From Paludibacteraceae bacterium (GTDB lineage: Bacteria; Bacteroidota; Bacteroidia; Bacteroidales; Paludibacteraceae): DNA of 5,746 nt. The stretch is taken from the NCBI GenBank assembly GCA_017402895.1, contig JAFPLG010000003.1, forward strand, positions 1 through 5,746. The letters are read 5' to 3'. The notes beneath the pieces are model-generated. The model was not told the origin of the DNA. It made no database searches and saw only the letters and a program-made list of their open reading frames with translations. Within the stretch, counting starts at the first letter, position 1. Every line of letters begins with the position of its first letter. The position numbers and the translations under genes were made by a program. Shown in pieces: positions 1 to 5,746 of this stretch.

Positions 1-30
1 AATTTATGTGTTATTTTTCAAAAAATCGTG

Positions 31-60
31 CAAAGTTACTATAAATTATTGAAATACAAA
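31..60 (-). promoter_or_regulatory. Divergent Bacteroidota-type promoter for a gene left of the window
   Basis: On the - strand this reads TTTG (60-57), an 18-base spacer, then TAACTTTG (38-31), an exact match to the Bacteroidota -7 consensus TAnnTTTG. The -7 element and its flanks (ATAGTAACTTTGCA) differ by one base from those of the promoter at 4726-4757. Transcription would run leftwards. There is no - strand ATG in bases 1-30, so the gene it serves starts outside the window. In some Bacteroidales an HU-type DNA-binding protein gene lies next to mutY; that identity here is only a guess from memory of gene order. Confidence 0.6.
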
Positions 61-101
61 AGTTTTTCGCAAAAAAAATCGTTTTTTTCATGATTTTTTT
101 G

Positions 102-109
102 TAATTTTG
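102..109 (+). promoter_or_regulatory. Probable -7 promoter element of mutY
   Basis: TAATTTTG at 102-109 matches TAnnTTTG exactly and lies 22 bases before the mutY ATG, which would give a 5' leader of about 15-20 bases. No convincing TTTG box is present 17-23 bases upstream, where the sequence is only a run of T. The promoter may therefore be weak, or helped by the A/T-tracts at 63-100. There is no Shine-Dalgarno sequence before the ATG, as is common in this phylum. Confidence 0.5.
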
Positions 110-131
110 CACCCAAAATGATGCTAAATAT

Positions 132-1166
132 ATGAATTTGACCCATTTATATACGAAATTATACCCCTGGTGGGAACAAAATCATCGTGTTCTGCCGTGG
201 CGTGAAACACGGGATGCCTATCGCATATGGTTGAGCGAAATCATACTGCAGCAGACCCGTGTCATGCAGGGCATGGACTACTACTTGCGATTCATAGAGC
301 GTTGGCCTACGGTGGAAGCGCTGGCCGCGGCTGACGAACAGGAAGTGATGAGAGCGTGGCAGGGGCTGGGTTATTATTCGCGCGCGCGAAACCTATATAA
401 ATCTGCGCAGATGATCGTAGAGCGTGGCTGGGCCCCCTTCCCCACACGGTTTGAGGATATTCGTTCTCTGCCCGGCATAGGTGATTATACAGCGGGAGCG
501 ATCGCTGCTTTTGCCTACGATATGCCCTACCCGGCCATGGATGGTAATGTCTATCGTGTGGTGGCTCGTCTGTTTGATATCGAGGAGGCTTTCGACACCT
601 CGGCCGGCAAGCGGCTGTTTCACGAATGTATCGAGACCATCTTGGACCGAGCGCATCCCGGGCTGTTCGACGCAGCGCTGATGGAACTCGGCGCACTGCA
701 TTGTACGCCTACGCTCACGGATACGGAGACGGGTGAACTGCGCTGCCTGACCTGTCCGCTAAGCGATCTGTGTCAGGCCTACGCGCACGGTACGGCACAG
801 CTGCTACCGGTAAGAAAGCCACGTCCGGTGCTGCGTGACCGTTACCTGAACTACACCATCTATCTCACAGAGCGTGAGGGCACGGTCTATACGCTGATAC
901 GTCAGCGCACCGAACGGGATATATGGCATCATCTATGGGAGTTTCCGCTCCGAGAGTCGGAGAACGGTCTGTTGCCCGCCGAAAAGGGAACACAGAGTAT
1001 CGACCTAAAGCATATTCTGAGTCATCAGCGCCTCTACGCCAGATTCCAAAAAAAGGCAGTCCGTGAACTGCCTAATCTGCCCGATACACGCGTTGTAGCC
1101 CTACGGGATCTGGATGAATACGGACTGAGCCGACTGACGCTTATTGCGCTTGAGAAACTTCTTTAG
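132..1166 (+). CDS. mutY: A/G-specific adenine glycosylase MutY
   Basis: Removes adenine mispaired with 8-oxoguanine (or guanine), the step of the GO base-excision repair system that prevents G:C to T:A changes after oxidative damage; cytoplasmic. At 344 residues it is full length (E. coli has about 350). Visible landmarks: WLSEIILQQTRV with catalytic Glu36; helix-hairpin-helix LPGIG at 113-117 followed by DYTAGAIAAFA; catalytic Asp137 in AMDGNVYRV; four [4Fe-4S] cysteines C191, C205, C208 and C214; then a C-terminal NUDIX-like 8-oxoG recognition domain from about 235, with WHHLWEFP at 265-272 and an LSH loop at 296-298 where the family usually has FSH. The first cysteine spacing is 13 residues instead of the usual 6. 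The ATG at 132 is the first in-frame start after a stop at 102-104. The 3' end overlaps the convergent DHHW gene by 26 bases, and codons 306-315 carry an antisense terminator for it. Identity is certain from the motifs. Confidence 0.97.
   Translation: MNLTHLYTKLYPWWEQNHRVLPWRETRDAYRIWLSEIILQQTRVMQGMDYYLRFIERWPTVEALAAADEQEVMRAWQGLGYYSRARNLYKSAQMIVERGWAPFPTRFEDIRSLPGIGDYTAGAIAAFAYDMPYPAMDGNVYRVVARLFDIEEAFDTSAGKRLFHECIETILDRAHPGLFDAALMELGALHCTPTLTDTETGELRCLTCPLSDLCQAYAHGTAQLLPVRKPRPVLRDRYLNYTIYLTEREGTVYTLIRQRTERDIWHHLWEFPLRESENGLLPAEKGTQSIDLKHILSHQRLYARFQKKAVRELPNLPDTRVVALRDLDEYGLSRLTLIALEKLL
717..734 (+). repeat. Three tandem hexamers (ACGGAT/ACGGAG/ACGGGT) within mutY
   Basis: Three head-to-tail six-base units, each starting ACGG, lie in frame and encode Thr-Asp, Thr-Glu and Thr-Gly. 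They sit in the enlarged loop between the first two iron-sulfur cysteines of MutY, so they may be the trace of the duplication that lengthened it. The array is short and the units are imperfect, so chance is not excluded. Confidence 0.55.
1048..1073 (-). terminator. Intrinsic terminator of the O-acylation operon, inside mutY
   Basis: Read on the - strand: a perfect 7-base stem AGGCAGT / ACTGCCT (1073-1067 and 1060-1054) with a 6-base loop, followed directly by six T (1053-1048). This is a standard Rho-independent terminator layout. It begins 68 bases past the stop codon of the DHHW gene (1141) and lies wholly within the mutY coding sequence, where the same bases encode residues 306-313 (QKKAVREL) and the first two bases of codon 314. 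On the + strand the hairpin is followed by AATCTG rather than T, so it should work only for - strand transcripts. Confidence 0.72.
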
Positions 1167-2523
1167 GCGTAGCGGGATTGCGTCCCTTGTACGGCCAGCT
1201 CTTCTGGGTGAGGAACTGCATATAGTTCGCGCCGCCTCCGTATACCTTGAACACATTGTTGCAGAACAGAATGTCGGTGATACCATTCTGCTCAACGTAT
1301 TCGCGCATATTCTTCGTAAAATACCGTCCATCCACTACGTGTACCTCTTCGAACGAACCGAACAGGTAGCCTACGAGTGCGTTGCCAAAGCTGTCCTTGA
1401 GGATGAGCACGCGGCGTCCGTTCTTCTGGGACGTGCGCACCTGGGTGATCTTGCTATCGCCACCCATAAAGACGCAATAGGCCGCCGAACTGCCGTCCTT
1501 GAAATGGCCGAAGAACTGGCCACGGTAGGCCGCTGCTTCGTCGGTGACGCGATAGGACTTATCGACGGTATAGACCACATAGGTCGTCTCATAGTCGGAG
1601 TCCTTGGGGGTATAGTAGACAAAATCTTCGGGCGACTGACGGACGCTGATATCATGGCTGTAGCCGTACATCGTGCCGACAAAGCCATGCACCACCTCGC
1701 GGTTGTAGGCGCTGAGCGGACGGTACGGCACGCCGGCCACCTTAGCAAAACGTTCGGCTGCATAGTAGGCGCCGAGTGGAGCCCAGTGGTGGTCGGTGCG
1801 CAGGAAGATATCCTCTGAGGCATGATTACCCAGCACGGTATAGATATCTACGGCCTTGACGGAGTCGTCGAGCAGCGAATAGGTATTGCGGATAGTTGTC
1901 AGTTGGGACTTGGTGCTCGATTTGGCAGCATCCGGACAATAGTACTCAACGGCCGTAGGAATGACCATACAATAGACATTCACGTCGGGGAAGGCACGTT
2001 TGTATTCGTTGCAGACCTGTGCGTACTTGCTGCCGCCGTTGGTGCCATGGTAGGCGCTCATCGCACGTACCTGTCCCTCGGGGCCGCACACGATAATACC
2101 GGCGCCGGCTATCTTAGCGGCTTCGTCGGCATTCTGCTTATTCTCATAAGCCTCTATCTCGCGATCGTTGGTGATACCCAGTTCCTCGGCATCAGCGCCT
2201 TCGTTACTCTGCTGATCAGCTGCATGGAAGGTGACTTGCTCGTCGCGGGAACCCAGTTTGAGACCCATATAGCGGTCGATGAGCATGCTCAACTGAAGCA
2301 GTTGCTCGCGGAAGGGTTCCGTATCGGAAAACCAACGGGCCACCTCTGCGGTATACTGTCCGCTCCGGAGCGAGTCGGACTCCCACGAGGGCCATGCGGG
2401 TTGTTCGGTCAGTTCGCGTCGTTCCAGTTCGGAGAACGTAGGACGCGGCAGCACATAGAAGACCGTCAGGATGCCCAGCAGCAGGGCAATCATGATTGTT
2501 ATATAGACGTAGCTTTGTTTCAC
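1141..2523 (-). CDS. AlgJ/AlgX-like DHHW family protein, probable surface glycan O-acyltransferase
   Basis: A 460-residue protein with one N-terminal membrane segment (about residues 7-25) and the rest predicted in the periplasm. The DHHW signature is exact at 244-247, within FLRTDHHWAPLGAYYAAE. A second block at 374-383 (LILKDSFGNA) supplies the likely nucleophile Ser378, so D244/H246/S378 would form the SGNH-like triad known in AlgJ, AlgX and relatives. The N-terminal block FSELERRELTE, then WFSDTEPFREQLL (64-76), is also typical. Residues about 92-137 are polar, acid-rich and probably flexible. Family members accept acyl groups passed by an MBOAT partner and place them on glycans; the partner lies 36 bases upstream. 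The start is GTG at 2523, since no in-frame ATG lies between the upstream stop (2556-2554) and it. The next in-frame ATG (2493, Met11) would cut into the membrane segment. The 3' end overlaps convergent mutY by 26 bases. Donor and acceptor cannot be read from sequence. Confidence 0.88.
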   Translation of the reverse strand: MKQSYVYITIMIALLLGILTVFYVLPRPTFSELERRELTEQPAWPSWESDSLRSGQYTAEVARWFSDTEPFREQLLQLSMLIDRYMGLKLGSRDEQVTFHAADQQSNEGADAEELGITNDREIEAYENKQNADEAAKIAGAGIIVCGPEGQVRAMSAYHGTNGGSKYAQVCNEYKRAFPDVNVYCMVIPTAVEYYCPDAAKSSTKSQLTTIRNTYSLLDDSVKAVDIYTVLGNHASEDIFLRTDHHWAPLGAYYAAERFAKVAGVPYRPLSAYNREVVHGFVGTMYGYSHDISVRQSPEDFVYYTPKDSDYETTYVVYTVDKSYRVTDEAAAYRGQFFGHFKDGSSAAYCVFMGGDSKITQVRTSQKNGRRVLILKDSFGNALVGYLFGSFEEVHVVDGRYFTKNMREYVEQNGITDILFCNNVFKVYGGGANYMQFLTQKSWPYKGRNPATPKEVSQAQ

Positions 2524-2559
2524 AACAAATGAAAAATTAAAAAATTCAAAAACTCAAGA

Positions 2560-3963
2560 TTAAAACCTCGTATAGAGGAAGGGGTTGTTGGTGGCACCAA
2601 CGAGCAGGGCGATGCTCACGCCAATGATGATAATCGACACCAGGAGGCGTGTGAGCATACGTACCGTCTCGTTCTTAACGAGGCTTTGCAGCCAGTCGCG
2701 CAGAGGCAGACAGCATACTACGGCCAGCACCCAGAGCCACAGTTTATTCATCAGCAGCGACTGCGTCAGGAAGTCGAATCCGCCACCGGCCGTAAAGAGC
2801 TGACGGTAGTAGAGGATGAGTTGCTGCCAGTCGTCGAAATAGAACAATCCCCAGCCCAGCAATACCAATACCAGGCTATAGATATGCAGCATCGGGTGTG
2901 CCCAGCGGTATTTCTCCAATTTGACGATCGTGAATTTCTCCACAGCTACGATGACACCGAAGTAGAGGCCCCATACGACAAAGTTCCAACTGGCACCATG
3001 CCATAGACCGGTCAAGAACCACACAATGAGGATGTTGAGCGGTTGGTGACGACGGTTTCCGCCGAGCGGGATATAGACATAGTCGCGGAAGAAACTACCG
3101 AGCGACATATGCCAACGGCGCCAGAAATCGGTGATGCTGGTACAGCAGTACGGATGATTGAAGTTCTCCTTGAAATGGAAGCCCAGACAGCGTCCGATAC
3201 CGATTGCCATATCGGAGTAGCCGGAGAAGTCGAAATAGATCTGGAGTGCAAAAGCCAGCAGACCCGTTAGCGCACCCAGCGTCGTAGTCTGTTCGGTCAG
3301 TTTGCCCAGCAGTTGGTCGCTAATGACCGATATCTGGTTGGCAATGATCACTTTCTTGCCCAGACCGATCACGAAGCGGTATAATCCCTCGGCTATATCA
3401 TCAGCGCCTACGTGACGATCCTCTATCTCACGCGCCACAGTGTCGTAGCGAACGATAGGACCGGCAATCAACTGCGGGAACATGGATATATAGAGCAGCA
3501 GATTGGAGAAGCGCTTTTGGGCCGGCGACTCACGACGGTAGACATCGATGAGGTAGCTAATCGACTGGAAGGTATAGAAACTGATACCTATCGGCAGGGC
3601 GATATGCGGATTGCTCACTGGCAGTCCGAAACCGGTGAGTGTCTCGGCTACGAAGTTGGCGTACTTGAATACGCCCAGCACACCGATATTACAGATAAGT
3701 CCTATCACCAGTGCCGTAACACGCCAACCGCGGTTAGCCCGGTCGATAACAAGTCCTGCCAGATAATTCATCAGTACGCATCCCAGCATCAGGAGTACGT
3801 AGACGGGTTCTCCCCAGGCGTAGAAGATGAGCGAGAAGATGACGAGTACCCAGTTTCGGCAGCGGAAGGATGAAAATCCCTTGTCCAGCAGTTTGGCCAG
3901 CAGGTAAGAGATAGCAAATGCCGGCAGGAAGCCAAAGAGGAAGAACAGATCAGCGAACACCAT
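2560..3963 (-). CDS. MBOAT family membrane-bound O-acyltransferase (AlgI/DltB-like)
   Basis: A 467-residue polytopic inner-membrane protein of the usual AlgI length. Family blocks in order: N-terminal hydrophobic segments from residue 4; FYAWGEP (48-53); LPIGISFYTFQSISYLIDVY (123-142); FPQLIAGPIVRY (162-173); QIYFDFSGYSDMAIG (241-255); FWRRWHMSLGSFFRDYVYIPLGG (280-302) with conserved His285; and GLWHGASWNF (319-328) with the proposed catalytic His322. It ends NPFLYTRF, close to the common family ending. In known systems this protein takes an acyl group from a cytoplasmic donor and passes it across the membrane to a periplasmic transferase. Its start overlaps the SGNH gene by 14 bases, suggesting translational coupling, and the DHHW partner follows after 36 bases. 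Acetyl is the likeliest group. An alginate acceptor is unlikely because no alginate genes are present; the gene name is therefore left blank. Confidence 0.95.
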   Translation of the reverse strand: MVFADLFFLFGFLPAFAISYLLAKLLDKGFSSFRCRNWVLVIFSLIFYAWGEPVYVLLMLGCVLMNYLAGLVIDRANRGWRVTALVIGLICNIGVLGVFKYANFVAETLTGFGLPVSNPHIALPIGISFYTFQSISYLIDVYRRESPAQKRFSNLLLYISMFPQLIAGPIVRYDTVAREIEDRHVGADDIAEGLYRFVIGLGKKVIIANQISVISDQLLGKLTEQTTTLGALTGLLAFALQIYFDFSGYSDMAIGIGRCLGFHFKENFNHPYCCTSITDFWRRWHMSLGSFFRDYVYIPLGGNRRHQPLNILIVWFLTGLWHGASWNFVVWGLYFGVIVAVEKFTIVKLEKYRWAHPMLHIYSLVLVLLGWGLFYFDDWQQLILYYRQLFTAGGGFDFLTQSLLMNKLWLWVLAVVCCLPLRDWLQSLVKNETVRMLTRLLVSIIIIGVSIALLVGATNNPFLYTRF

Positions 3964-4702
3964 AACGCGTGATAATAGAAGATAGTTTCTGCCCTAGTCG
4001 GCGTGCACCGACCGGTGTGGTATGTACTCCGTCTTTGGTTTCTACAGTCTCGTTCTCCAAGTGGATCACAGGCAGGCCGACAGACAGTCCGCATCCGTCG
4101 ATGACCTCACATACACGGAGCAGTTTCTCACGCGGTGCCTTGGTCGTTGGCAGCGGTGTGAGCAGCACGATATCGGCCAGCGGGAAAGCCCGTTGGAGCG
4201 TCTCTACGGCATAACGAATCGAGAGTGCGAGCGAGGTGATCTCACCCGGTTCACGCTTCATCAGTTCATCCGAGCTGATGGCAAAAGCCTCTTCTACGGT
4301 CATGTCCCACATACCGGGGCGTTTCTGCTCAAACCACGCATCGTTGGTGCCGGCCATGATGATAATCACATCGGGTTCGGACAGTTGCTTGAGTTGCACC
4401 TTACGGAGCAGGCGAACCACCTGGTTGAAGATGACGTTCTGAGGGCTCAAAACAGCTGTACTGTCATGCGGTGCACGGAGTGTCTCGATGGTATTGGTCC
4501 ACGTAGCACCCGAACGGGAGAGGTTGTATCCTTCGGCCGGTTGCATCCCACGAAGAAACCAATAGCACCAGCTCTCTTCGTTCTGGCAGTTCACACCACC
4601 ATTCCACGTATTGCTATCGCCCAGGAAGGCATAGCGTATATCGCGAGCCATCAACAGCGTTGATGCCAGCAGACAGACTAATACAAATAACGAACGTTTC
4701 AT
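3950..4702 (-). CDS. Secreted SGNH/GDSL-family hydrolase
   Basis: A 250-residue protein with an N-terminal signal peptide (KR, then hydrophobic 5-18, probable cleavage after LLMA at 19). There is no lipobox, so a soluble periplasmic protein is expected. All four SGNH blocks are visible: FLGDSN with nucleophile Ser30; Gly65 in SRSGATW; AGTND with Asn120; DGVH with Asp224 and His227. Four cysteines remain after cleavage (C39, C46, C198, C204) and could form disulfides. The family includes carbohydrate O-acetylesterases and O-acetyltransferases; with an MBOAT and a DHHW gene directly downstream, a role in adding or trimming glycan acyl groups is the best inference. The ATG at 4702 is preferred over an in-frame ATG at 4756: the longer form would start inside the -33 box of the promoter and put 18 extra residues before a good signal peptide. 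It is the first gene of the operon. Confidence 0.92.
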   Translation of the reverse strand: MKRSLFVLVCLLASTLLMARDIRYAFLGDSNTWNGGVNCQNEESWCYWFLRGMQPAEGYNLSRSGATWTNTIETLRAPHDSTAVLSPQNVIFNQVVRLLRKVQLKQLSEPDVIIIMAGTNDAWFEQKRPGMWDMTVEEAFAISSDELMKREPGEITSLALSIRYAVETLQRAFPLADIVLLTPLPTTKAPREKLLRVCEVIDGCGLSVGLPVIHLENETVETKDGVHTTPVGARRLGQKLSSIITRYGVR

Positions 4703-4725
4703 GTCGAAAAAATCAAAAACGGCTG

Positions 4726-4757
4726 CAAAGGTACTATTTATTTTGCATATGTGCAAA
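4726..4757 (-). promoter_or_regulatory. Bacteroidota-type promoter of the SGNH-MBOAT-DHHW operon
   Basis: On the - strand: TTTG (4757-4754), a spacer of exactly 20 bases, then TACCTTTG (4733-4726), a full match to the Bacteroidota housekeeping promoter. Transcription should begin near 4720, giving a leader of roughly 15-20 bases to the SGNH ATG at 4702. This placement rules against the longer SGNH start at 4756. It is the clearest promoter in the window and the only one seen for the three-gene operon. Confidence 0.85.
4742..4757. repeat. Short inverted repeat over the -33 box
   Basis: TTTGCA (4742-4747) and TGCAAA (4752-4757) are perfect 6-base inverted arms around a 4-base centre (TATG). 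The right arm contains the -33 box of the operon promoter, so a dimeric regulator bound here would block it. The arms are short and lie in A/T-rich DNA, so this may be chance. Confidence 0.35.
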
Positions 4758-4805
4758 TAAATGTACCAAATTCGTCAAATTATAAGAAAAATGCAACCCG
4801 AATTT

Positions 4806-5746
4806 TCAATTTTTCAGGATTCCTCCGCCTACAACCAGGTCATTCTGGTAGAGGACGAGTGACTGGCCGGGTGTGACGCCCCATACGGGTTCATGGAAAT
4901 GGAGCGAGAGTTGGTTGTCATCTATCTCCACCCTGGCTTCTACGGCAGCGGAGCGGTAACGTACACGAGCTTGGACTACAGGGTTTTGGCGCAGTCTGTC
5001 GGGGTCGATCAGCATGATTTGATCGGCCGTGGCATGGGTGGTGAGCAGGTCATCCCGATCGCCCAGCACGACGCGGTTCTGCTCCGCATCAATACGGGTG
5101 ACAAAACGTGGACTCCCCAGTGCGATACCGAGTCCTTTACGCTGACCGATCGTATAGTTTTGGAATCCCTCGTGCCGTCCGAGAATGGTTCCATCGGCAT
5201 CGACATAGTCGCCCGGTTGCGTTTGGATGCCTTCGTCGCGCAAAAAACGACGATAGTCGTTGTCGGGCACGAAGCATATCTCCTGGCTCTCGCGTTTCTC
5301 GGCCAGCTTGACATAGCCATGCTGACGAGCTATTTCGCGCACCTCGTCCTTGCGGAGGTCTCCCAGCGGAAAAATGGTTCGGCTGAGCTGCTTTTCGGTG
5401 AGTCGCCAAAGGAAGTAGGTCTGATCTTTCTTCGTATCCACGGCGCAGCGCAGATAGTGGTGTCCGTCCTGCTCCGAAATACGGGCATAATGGCCAGTAG
5501 CGATATAGTCGCATCCCAGTTCGTCGGCCATCTCAAGCATCCGTCCCCACTTGATATGCGAGTTGCAGAGCACACAGGGGTTGGGGGTTCGGCCACAGTT
5601 ATACTCTGAGATAAAATTGCTGATCACCTGCTCGCGGAACGTGTCCCTATAGTCCACAATATGGTGCTCAAATCCCATCTGCACGGCATTGTGACGAGCC
5701 TCCATGATGGATTCGATTGAGCAGCATCCTTTCTCCTTGGCCAGGC
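4806..5746 (-). CDS. mnmA: tRNA-specific 2-thiouridylase MnmA (5' end outside the window)
   Basis: Adds sulfur to C2 of the wobble uridine (U34) in tRNAs for Lys, Glu and Gln, using ATP and a persulfide relay; cytoplasmic. The visible frame runs through the window edge. An ATG at 5705 is internal: the frame continues upstream as LAKEKGCCSIESI, part of the family's N-terminal domain. About 313 residues are present; roughly 50 with the ATP-binding SGGxDS loop must lie outside. Landmarks, numbered from the Met at 5705: RTPNPCVLCN with catalytic Cys47; DYIATGHYAR (66-75); KDQTYFLW (93-100); FPLGDLRKDEVREIA (112-126); SQEICFVP with the second catalytic Cys144; GFQNYTIGQRKGLGI (179-193); then the C-terminal beta-barrel domain to the stop. 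Bacteroidales often carry more than one mnmA paralogue, and which one this is cannot be told. It is followed by the acylation operon on the same strand after 103 bases, which has its own promoter. Confidence 0.96.
   Translation of the reverse strand, partial: LAKEKGCCSIESIMEARHNAVQMGFEHHIVDYRDTFREQVISNFISEYNCGRTPNPCVLCNSHIKWGRMLEMADELGCDYIATGHYARISEQDGHHYLRCAVDTKKDQTYFLWRLTEKQLSRTIFPLGDLRKDEVREIARQHGYVKLAEKRESQEICFVPDNDYRRFLRDEGIQTQPGDYVDADGTILGRHEGFQNYTIGQRKGLGIALGSPRFVTRIDAEQNRVVLGDRDDLLTTHATADQIMLIDPDRLRQNPVVQARVRYRSAAVEARVEIDDNQLSLHFHEPVWGVTPGQSLVLYQNDLVVGGGILKN

Noticed and set aside
377..390. Perfect 14-base palindrome TTCGCGCGCGCGAA in mutY
   Set aside because: It encodes the conserved MutY block YYSRARN. 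The CG alternation follows from Ser-Arg-Ala-Arg codon choice, so no separate role is needed.
1178..1190. Possible + strand mutY terminator GGGA-TTGCG-TCCC just past the stop
   Set aside because: The stem is only 4 bases and no T-run follows.
1144..2532. Two long + strand open frames (1144-1818, 224 residues; 1822-2532, 236 residues) opposite the DHHW gene
   Set aside because: They lie entirely antisense to a gene with clear family motifs, show no recognisable domain, and are typical mirror frames of a codon-biased gene. The same applies to + strand frames at 3412-3873, 4022-4663 and 4893-5609.
4703..4756. Longer SGNH start at 4756 adding 18 residues
   Set aside because: It would begin within the -33 box, upstream of the predicted transcript start, and place a non-hydrophobic stretch before a good signal peptide.
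4786..4815. Inverted repeat GAAAAAT / ATTTTTC as a terminator for mnmA
   Set aside because: The stem has only one G:C pair, the loop is 16 bases, and it overlaps the mnmA stop codon. It would be too weak; no convincing mnmA terminator was found.
1..5746. tRNA, rRNA, CRISPR, insertion sequence, toxin-antitoxin or phage features
   Set aside because: No cloverleaf, spaced repeat array, transposase or terminal repeats were seen. All DNA is accounted for by five genes and two short intergenic regions.

Overview
The window looks like chromosomal DNA from a member of the Bacteroidota, most likely Bacteroidales. The promoters match the Bacteroidota sigma-factor pattern (TTTG, about 20 bases, then TAnnTTTG). 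No gene has a clear Shine-Dalgarno sequence; starts are preceded by A/T-rich leaders. The proteins resemble Bacteroidales families. I cannot name a genus. No RNA genes, insertion sequences, CRISPR arrays or phage genes were seen.

Layout from left to right: (1) Bases 1-131 are an A/T-rich intergenic region with a -7 element for mutY on the + strand and a divergent - strand promoter for a gene outside the window. (2) mutY (132-1166, +) encodes the adenine glycosylase of the 8-oxoguanine repair system. (3) Three - strand genes follow, read from right to left: a secreted SGNH/GDSL hydrolase (4702-3950), an AlgI-like MBOAT acyltransferase (3963-2560) and an AlgJ/AlgX-like DHHW protein (2523-1141). 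(4) Bases 4703-4805 hold a strong promoter for this trio. (5) The right edge carries the 3' part of mnmA (-), the tRNA 2-thiouridylase, which runs off the window.

The three central genes form a compact operon: a 14-base overlap, then a 36-base gap, with one promoter upstream. Together they look like a cell-surface O-acylation (probably O-acetylation) machine. The MBOAT protein would move acyl groups across the inner membrane. The membrane-anchored DHHW protein would transfer them to a glycan in the periplasm. The SGNH protein would act as a second transferase or as an esterase. The acceptor glycan cannot be read from the window.

The most unusual points are: the operon ends inside mutY, with a 26-base convergent overlap and an intrinsic terminator for the operon embedded antisense in the mutY coding sequence; and MutY has an enlarged iron-sulfur loop (C-X13-C instead of the usual C-X6-C) that contains a small tandem hexamer repeat.
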